9,108 nucleotides of DNA from an uncultured Blautia sp. (GTDB taxonomy: Bacteria; Bacillota; Clostridia; Lachnospirales; Lachnospiraceae): positions 1-9,108 of the forward strand of contig CAKRTP010000070.1 in assembly GCA_934402155.1 (NCBI GenBank), given 5' to 3'. The notes under the pieces are model-generated. The model did not search any database and had not been told where the DNA came from. It saw only the letters and a list, made by a program, of their open reading frames with translations. The position numbers and the translations under genes are program-made. Below are positions 1-4,683 of the stretch, piece by piece. The stretch's first letter is position 1, and each line of letters begins with the position of its first letter.

Positions 1-476
1 AGTGCCATGCAATCATCAGAAAAAAATGTCTAGGTTGTTTTATGACCACATTTTTACCCAGTTTTTGTTACTGCTTGGGCATATTTCCTACCACTGAGTA
101 CCATTTACCGTTAGAAGTTCATGAGTCGTTAAACCGCATATTTCCTGTATTTATGCGTGTTTCCGGAGATACTGAAATTTCACTGCCACATTTTCGGTGA
201 CATTGCCATTGATTATTTACCTCTTTATCTTAAATCTGACCATGTTTACACAGGAAAGAATATCCTCATCAGAAACATGGTCAGGTAATTGTTAATTGTA
301 TTTTTGAAACTTATTAAGTTTAACATAAATAAATGACTGATTCAAGATACCGTAATGAGAAAATTTCGATTCCTGCCTAAAATGAATTTTCAAATCCGTC
401 TTTCTTTTATGCAGCAGAATTTATCTGCTCAATGAAATCCGAACAATTTTTATTACAAAATTCTGCAATTTCATGT
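1..476. other. Intergenic region without a confident gene; possible decayed open frame
   Basis: I find no gene I can defend here. Plus-strand frame 3 is open from the window edge to a TGA at 183-185, and the same frame then stays open to a TAA at 285-287. The first part reads like protein (for example ...TEYHLPLEVHESLNR...), but I recognise no family, see no ribosome binding site, and the region is AT-rich. It could be the degraded tail of a gene lying to the left, or chance. GCATATTTCCT occurs twice (79-89 and 136-146). Small palindromes lie at 307-321 (AAACTT-ATT-AAGTTT) and 413-429 (AGCAGA-ATTTA-TCTGCT). The second ends about 24 bp upstream of the -35 of the next gene and could be an operator, which is inference only. 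Confidence 0.4.
236..284. repeat. Long perfect stem-loop (12-bp arms)
   Basis: CTGACCATGTTT at 236-247 is the exact reverse complement of AAACATGGTCAG at 273-284, with a 25-nt loop between them. Neither strand has a T-run directly after the stem; the nearest on the plus strand is TTTTT at 301-305, 16 nt away. A canonical intrinsic terminator is therefore not supported. It could end transcription of a gene to the left imperfectly, be a regulatory or processing site, or be a remnant of a mobile element. It lies inside the second half of the possible decayed frame. Confidence 0.6.
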
Positions 477-482
477 TATACT
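453..482 (+). promoter_or_regulatory. Extended -10 sigma-A promoter of the acidic membrane protein gene
   Basis: The -10 hexamer TATACT (477-482) is preceded by TG one base upstream (TGT at 474-476), an extended -10. A weak -35, TTACAA (453-458), sits 18 bp away. Transcription would start near 489, leaving a leader of about 30 nt before the ATG at 519. The promoter lies inside the longest open frame (from 432), which argues that the upstream ATGs are not used. Confidence 0.65.
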
Positions 483-518
483 TACTGTAAAAACAGATAC
501 AAAGAAGGAATGAGCAGC

Positions 519-1037
519 ATGAGATACAAAGACGAGATAAAGATCGGTGTCATGGCTGTATGCTTCTGCTTCGCGATGGTACTGATCTATGCAGTTGTCC
601 CTAAGGATGTCAGCGTCCTCAAGGCACGCAGTACCAGCACCTTTAAGGAAGCACCTGAGACTGCCGCAGAGGCACAGGAGCAGGCCCAGGCAGAAGCTGA
701 GGATGCCGGATTTACCATTTATTCCACGGACGACAATTACGATTATGACACCTCTGATGATTCTGATATTGATTCTTCGGATGCGGACACCAGCCAGGAT
801 GACAGCGGAAGTTCAGATACTTCGGATGATACTGCTTCCTCCGGTGATTATGCAAATGAGGATACCGGTGGCGATGATTATGATACGTCTGATCAGATCA
901 CCTATCCGACAGAAGATGGTTCTGATACCTCTCAGGATGACGGCAGTTCAGGAGATATTCAGACAGATTATGACATCGGCGGGTCAGACTCCGACATGTC
1001 CGAAGAACCTCCTATTCAGGAAGACTACTATTATTAA
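519..1037 (+). CDS. Small single-pass membrane protein with Asp/Ser-rich acidic tail
   Basis: I do not recognise this 172-residue protein as a named family. A short charged N-terminus (MRYKDE) leads into one hydrophobic segment at about residues 8-27, either an uncleaved signal-anchor or a signal peptide, followed by a basic patch. After Lys43 there is no Lys or Arg to the end. An Ala/Glu/Gln-rich stretch (44-63) passes into a tail dominated by Asp, Ser, Thr, Gly and Tyr, with an imperfect repeat DTSQDDSGSSD (90-100) and DTSQDDGSSGD (136-146), ending EDYYY. The tail is very probably extracytoplasmic and disordered; cation or cell-wall interaction is inference. It has no C-terminal anchor or sorting motif. 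I chose ATG 519 because AAGGA (505-509) is 9 nt upstream; ATG 510 abuts that site, and ATG 432 precedes the promoter. The gene is monocistronic and convergent with the Dus gene. Confidence 0.8.
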   Translation: MRYKDEIKIGVMAVCFCFAMVLIYAVVPKDVSVLKARSTSTFKEAPETAAEAQEQAQAEAEDAGFTIYSTDDNYDYDTSDDSDIDSSDADTSQDDSGSSDTSDDTASSGDYANEDTGGDDYDTSDQITYPTEDGSDTSQDDGSSGDIQTDYDIGGSDSDMSEEPPIQEDYYY

Positions 1038-1041
1038 CAAC

Positions 1042-1096
1042 AAAGGCGATGAGCATGATGATTTCTGATAACAACCATCATGTCCATCGCCTTTTT
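1042..1096 (+). terminator. Strong intrinsic terminator between convergent genes
   Basis: Arms 1042-1060 and 1076-1094 pair over 19 positions with only two central mismatches, a 15-nt loop and TTTTT at the 3' end (1092-1096). It starts 4 nt after the stop of the acidic membrane protein gene. Read on the minus strand, the same hairpin lies about 55 nt beyond the stop of the Dus gene and is followed by a weaker CCTTTGTTGTT tract, so it may terminate both transcripts. Confidence 0.9.
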
Positions 1097-1150
1097 CATA
1101 TCTGCAGACATTTCCAATTCCCAAAGAAAAACTATCTGCCTTTCACCAGC

Positions 1151-2110
1151 TCATCTGTGCATATTATCCGGATCAAATATTGCCTCTGAACCGGAGAACA
1201 ATTCCTCTACTGCACTTTCATATACTGCACATTTCTCACTTTTTTTGATCTTTTTGATATACTTTTTATTGTTCGCAAACAGAGGTGCCATATAAAACCA
1301 CAGTTCTTTCATCTTGAAGAGGACATTTCGATCTCCGGAAGCCTCCGCACAATATCTATGATATATCAGATCATGAAATCTGCGCAGTTCTTCACCCGTA
1401 AGCTTCGCACCGCCCCGAAGTTCACGCGCAAGAGCCGGGTTGGAAAGCGTTCCTCTGCCTGTCATCACTGCGTCAAGTTCCGGGAATCTTTCACAGAGCT
1501 TCTGATAATCCTCCACTGAAAAAATATCACCATTATAGCATACCGGATTTCTGCTCATCGCAAAAGCCTCTGCGAATGCCTCCAGATTCGGAGTGTTTTT
1601 GTAAAAATCCTTCTGCACCCTTGGATGTATGATCAGTTCTTCCAGCGGAAATCGGTTGTACACCTTCATGAGTTCTGAAAATTCTGATGCATCATCCATC
1701 CCCAGGCGGGTTTTGACAGAGATCCTGATATCGCACTTCTCAAAAACCGTATCCAGAAAACGTTCCAGTTCTCCTGGGTCCTCAAGGAAACCGGCTCCGC
1801 AGCCCTTGGTGACGACTGTCCTGGAAGGGCAGCCCAGATTCAGATTCACTTCACTGTAACCATATTCCCTGATAAGTTCCACAACGCGGAGAAAATCCTC
1901 TGCTTTCCTGGTAAGAATCTGTGGAACCGCATACATTCCCCTGTTATTCTCCGGCAGAAGATCCTTTTTTTCTCTTCCGCTCAGATTCAGATTCTGTTTG
2001 GCACGGATAAAAGGAATAAAATATTTGTCAAAACCGTCGAAACATTCAAAAAGAGTGTTTCGATATACATAATTTGTAATTCCCTCTAACGGGGCAAGAT
2101 AGAGCTTCAT
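1151..2110 (-). CDS. tRNA-dihydrouridine synthase family protein (Dus)
   Basis: This flavoenzyme family reduces uridines in the tRNA D-loop to dihydrouridine using FMN and NAD(P)H. The 319-residue product opens with the FMN-barrel motif APLEGITNYVYRN (6-18), a variant of APMAGVTD. It carries NLGCPSRTV (91-99) with the likely catalytic Cys94, KGCGAGFLEDP (102-112), SVKTRLG (131-137) with a phosphate-contacting Lys, IHPR (161-164), YNGDI (192-196) and MTGRGTLSNP (216-225). Length and motif order are normal for Dus. The exact subtype and target uridine cannot be read from sequence. The start is ATG 2110, whose ATGA overlaps the miaB stop, so translation is probably coupled to miaB. A longer frame begins inside miaB and is not needed. 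It is the last gene of the miaB operon and ends at the shared convergent terminator. Confidence 0.93.
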   Translation of the reverse strand: MKLYLAPLEGITNYVYRNTLFECFDGFDKYFIPFIRAKQNLNLSGREKKDLLPENNRGMYAVPQILTRKAEDFLRVVELIREYGYSEVNLNLGCPSRTVVTKGCGAGFLEDPGELERFLDTVFEKCDIRISVKTRLGMDDASEFSELMKVYNRFPLEELIIHPRVQKDFYKNTPNLEAFAEAFAMSRNPVCYNGDIFSVEDYQKLCERFPELDAVMTGRGTLSNPALARELRGGAKLTGEELRRFHDLIYHRYCAEASGDRNVLFKMKELWFYMAPLFANNKKYIKKIKKSEKCAVYESAVEELFSGSEAIFDPDNMHR

Positions 2111-3543
2111 TTGTCTTCTTCCAGTGTTCCAAGATAATAGAAGCCTCTGCACTCATTCAGACGAACTCTGACATATTTGCCCAGAAGATCCTTGTTTCCC
2201 GGGAAATGTACCAGAAGATTGTATTCTGTCCTTCCGGTGAAGATTCCCTTTTCTTTGCTCTCTTCTTCTACAAGAACCTCCTGTACACTGCCTTCAAATC
2301 TTGAGGAACGTCTGCGGCCTTCGTTCTGTACCAGTGCCAGAAGACGGTTAAATCTTTCTTTTGCAACATCTGGCTCAATCTGATTTTCCATAGTTGCAGC
2401 AGGTGTGCCGCTTCGTTTGGAATAAAGGAAGGTAAATGCAGTATCATATCCGCATTTTGCCACGACGTCCAGTGTTTCCTGGAAATCTTCTTCTGTTTCG
2501 CCAGGAAAACCGACAATGATATCTGTGGTCAGTGAAATATCCGGGATTGCTTTTCGGATACGTTCTACCAGATCAAGATATTTCTCCTTGTCATAGCGGC
2601 GATTCATGATCTTGAGAATGCGGCTGCTTCCTGACTGAAGCGGCAGATGAAGATGATGGCAGATTTTTTTGCTCTTTGCCATTGTCTCTATCAGTTCATC
2701 GGAAAGATCCTTCGGATGAGAAGTCATAAAACGAATTCTCTTCAGTCCTTCGATATCCTCCAGCATTTCCAGAAGCTGTGCAAAAGTAACCGGATTCTCC
2801 AGAGTCTTTCCGTAAGAGTTGACATTCTGTCCCAGAAGCATGACCTCGGAGACACCATCTGCAACAAGACGCTTTACTTCTTTTATGATTGCCTCCGGTT
2901 CACGGCTGCGTTCACGGCCACGGACATACGGAACGATACAGTAACTGCAGAAATTGTTGCAGCCAAACATGATATTGACACCGGATTTAAAAGTATAATT
3001 TCGTTCTGTCGGAAGATCCTCCACGATCTGGTCGGTACCTTCCCAGATATCTACAAGCTGCTGCTCAGACTGCTGCATCTGATAAAAAAGCTCTGCAAAT
3101 TTAAAAATATTGTGGGTACCAAAAACAAGATTTACGAAGGGATATGTCTTTCTGATCTTGTCCACAACATGCTGTTCCTGCATCATGCAGCCAAAAAGAA
3201 TAATCTTCATATCAGGATTTTTGTCCTTCAGACTGTGAAGATGTCCCAGTCTTCCGTAAACCTTGAGGTTTGCATTCTCACGGACAGTACAGGTATTGTA
3301 GATCACAACATCTGCCTCTTCATCATCCTGTCTGTGATATCCAATTTCATCCATAATACCAGCCACAACCTCAGACTGTTTCTCGTTCATCTGACAGCCA
3401 AATGTAGTAAGGCAGTAAGTCAGCGGACGGCCAAGTGTATTTGATTTCTGGGCGGTGAGTGCCTGTGCCAGCTCAATAAATGAATTCTGGCGTGCAGTTT
3501 CTTCGGCTGTCATTGTATTTGTTTTCTGTGATTCCTTTGTCAT
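2107..3543 (-). CDS. miaB: tRNA-2-methylthio-N6-isopentenyladenosine37 methylthiotransferase MiaB
   Basis: MiaB is a radical SAM enzyme with two [4Fe-4S] clusters. It converts i6A37 to ms2i6A37 in tRNAs reading UNN codons, acting after MiaA. The 478-residue protein has the full three-domain layout. The N-terminal methylthiotransferase domain carries Cys50 (TFGCQMN), Cys85 (NTCTVRENA) and Cys119 (FGCMM) for the auxiliary cluster. The radical SAM domain has CNNFCSYC with Cys195/199/202, followed by IVPYVRGRERSR. A TRAM RNA-binding domain covers about 413-474. The MQ-EKQSE and RERSR motifs and the TFGCQMN context favour MiaB over RimO or MtaB. The first 35 or so residues are a variable extension often seen in Clostridia. 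Start ATG 3543 has AAGGAG 7 nt upstream. It has its own promoter and a hairpin-bearing leader, and overlaps dus by 4 nt. Confidence 0.97.
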   Translation of the reverse strand: MTKESQKTNTMTAEETARQNSFIELAQALTAQKSNTLGRPLTYCLTTFGCQMNEKQSEVVAGIMDEIGYHRQDDEEADVVIYNTCTVRENANLKVYGRLGHLHSLKDKNPDMKIILFGCMMQEQHVVDKIRKTYPFVNLVFGTHNIFKFAELFYQMQQSEQQLVDIWEGTDQIVEDLPTERNYTFKSGVNIMFGCNNFCSYCIVPYVRGRERSREPEAIIKEVKRLVADGVSEVMLLGQNVNSYGKTLENPVTFAQLLEMLEDIEGLKRIRFMTSHPKDLSDELIETMAKSKKICHHLHLPLQSGSSRILKIMNRRYDKEKYLDLVERIRKAIPDISLTTDIIVGFPGETEEDFQETLDVVAKCGYDTAFTFLYSKRSGTPAATMENQIEPDVAKERFNRLLALVQNEGRRRSSRFEGSVQEVLVEEESKEKGIFTGRTEYNLLVHFPGNKDLLGKYVRVRLNECRGFYYLGTLEEDK

Positions 3544-3568
3544 TTGAAACTCCTTATCTATTTGTGAT

Positions 3569-3605
3569 GTATCATAATGGTTCCATCTTGCTGCTGTTAC
3601 GATAC
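3569..3605 (-). promoter_or_regulatory. Hairpin in the miaB 5' leader
   Basis: On the minus strand GTATCGTAA (3605-3597) can pair with TTATGATAC (3577-3569) over nine positions, one of them a G-U pair, enclosing a 19-nt loop. It sits midway in the predicted leader of about 100 nt, ending about 15 nt before the AAGGAG. No T-run follows, so it is not an intrinsic terminator. A role in mRNA stability or translation is inference. Confidence 0.4.
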
Positions 3606-3648
3606 TTCTGATTGCTTTGCTGCATCAATAAATTACTGACAATTATAT

Positions 3649-3677
3649 ATTGTACAAAAATTTTGTTATATGTGCAA
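3649..3677 (-). promoter_or_regulatory. Sigma-A promoter upstream of miaB
   Basis: On the minus strand a -35 TTGCAC (3677-3672) and a -10 TACAAT (3654-3649) are separated by exactly 17 bp. The promoter lies just past the stop codon of the M14-like gene, giving miaB-dus an independent start near 3642. The -10 overlaps an AT-rich dyad (ACAAT-TATAT-ATTGT on the plus strand, 3640-3654) that could be an operator. Confidence 0.7.
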
Positions 3678-3686
3678 GCGTAATAT

Positions 3687-4583
3687 CTACAGAGAAAACA
3701 AATACTCCAGCGGAAGCGTATGAAGCTTGCGATATTCCCTGCGTAACTGTTCCTCCTTTGTCCGCCCTGCCGTTTCCAGAGTTTCGATCCGAAAAGATGG
3801 TTTGTGACAGAGTTCCGCATAAAACTGCTCAGGTGAGCCGCTTCCGGGACGTCCTGCAACAGCAAAATCCCCCTGCTCCGTCTCAGGATCATCCATATAA
3901 TAGCTGCTGCACTTCTGCAGATGTCTGGCCAGGCGATAGCTTTTCTGGTTTGCCGCAAAAGATTTCGGCTGCCTGAAATACAGAATACGGTTTCTGAAGT
4001 GTCCAAAAGACAAAAGACCTGCACTTGGGTATTCCTGAAAAATCCGTATCAGTGCTTTGGTTTCATTTTCGCTTGCCGGCTGCTGCATAACCTGTCTGCG
4101 CTGATAATACTGAGTGGGAAAGTTTTTTGTAAGATCTATTCCTCTTCCGTTTCCTGAATATTCTTTCCCCGGGATTTCCTGCATCCGAAGCATCTGACGA
4201 TAGATGGGATTACGGATCGCCTGAAAATCACCTTCATAAATCTCATATCCGTCCGGATTAAGAAGAGGAATAAAACATAACCGCCATTTATCCAGAAGTT
4301 CTCTGAGGTCATAGATCTCTTCTGTCTTCCATCCGTTTTCCCATGCTTTTACATATTCCTGTATCATCTGTACAAGGAAGCCCGGTGTCTGCCTGTCCGA
4401 TCCTGTCAGACCCGAGAGACAGAAAACGCTTATCGTTCCTTTTCCGACTTCCACCATCGGGATCATTCTTTCATCATGACTGTTTCCGATCACGCGAAAC
4501 TGAGTGATCGAACTATAACGCTGAGTGATTTCCCACATTTCATAATAAAGATCTTCATATGTACAGGTTCGTATATCTGTCAT
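3687..4583 (-). CDS. M14 zinc carboxypeptidase-like protein with degenerate metal site
   Basis: The 298-residue product has the outline of the M14 metallocarboxypeptidase family, which includes bacterial peptidoglycan-peptide amidases. It keeps an IGNSHDERMIP segment (about 33-43, compare IGxSxxGRxI), NPDGYE (109-114), GNGRGIDLTKNFP (144-156, compare RGxDLNRNFP), SENETKAL (171-178) and IETLE (266-270), which probably carries the general-base Glu. The usual first zinc motif HxxE is replaced by TGSD in SGLTGSDRQTP (57-67). The usual third-ligand HS/HxG motif appears as FGHFRN (193-198), its His one position out of register. It may be a pseudoenzyme or bind metal differently. There is no signal peptide, so it appears cytoplasmic. 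ATG 4583 is chosen because GGAGG (4592-4596) lies 8 nt upstream; the ATG at 4598 overlaps that site. No clear promoter is visible in the short gap after the terminator behind the surface gene. Confidence 0.75.
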   Translation of the reverse strand: MTDIRTCTYEDLYYEMWEITQRYSSITQFRVIGNSHDERMIPMVEVGKGTISVFCLSGLTGSDRQTPGFLVQMIQEYVKAWENGWKTEEIYDLRELLDKWRLCFIPLLNPDGYEIYEGDFQAIRNPIYRQMLRMQEIPGKEYSGNGRGIDLTKNFPTQYYQRRQVMQQPASENETKALIRIFQEYPSAGLLSFGHFRNRILYFRQPKSFAANQKSYRLARHLQKCSSYYMDDPETEQGDFAVAGRPGSGSPEQFYAELCHKPSFRIETLETAGRTKEEQLRREYRKLHTLPLEYLFSL

Positions 4584-4643
4584 CTCTTTTTCCTCCATAT
4601 TTTGTCAGATTTTTTATCAATGATACTGCCCTGTACTAATATA

Positions 4644-4676
4644 TGAAAAGAGACAGGTCAAAAGAACCTGTCTCTT
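4644..4676 (-). terminator. Intrinsic terminator of the surface-protein gene
   Basis: AAGAGACAGGT and ACCTGTCTCTT form a perfect 11-bp stem (arms 4648-4658 and 4666-4676) with a 7-nt loop. On the minus strand the stem runs into TTTTCATAT and is preceded by an A/T-rich tract just after the stop codon at 4684. This is an ordinary Rho-independent terminator for the minus-strand gene upstream of it. Some readthrough into the M14-like gene is possible because the T-tract is short. Confidence 0.85.
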
Positions 4677-4683
4677 AAAAAAA

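Noticed and set aside
265..272. CTGATGAG on the minus strand inside the 236-284 hairpin, resembling the hammerhead ribozyme core CUGAUGA
   Set aside because: The required GAAA segment after stem II and a matching NUH cleavage site are absent, so the match is only a short coincidence.
432..518. Start of the acidic membrane protein at ATG 432
   Set aside because: The extended -10 promoter lies at 474-482 within this extension, and a well-spaced RBS serves ATG 519.
519..1037. Considered as an MSCRAMM-type Ser-Asp repeat adhesin
   Set aside because: It lacks a ligand-binding domain, a regular SD dipeptide run and a C-terminal wall anchor; only composition is similar.
589..1068. Second plus-strand frame of 159 codons overlapping the acidic protein gene
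   Set aside because: It is the +1 shadow of the Asp/Ser-rich coding sequence (Asp codons read as Met/Ile/Arg), with no RBS or protein-like features.
2647..3444. Long plus-strand open frame of 265 codons antisense to miaB
   Set aside because: The minus strand encodes all MiaB cluster cysteines and motifs in order; the plus frame is a shadow without RBS or recognisable domains.
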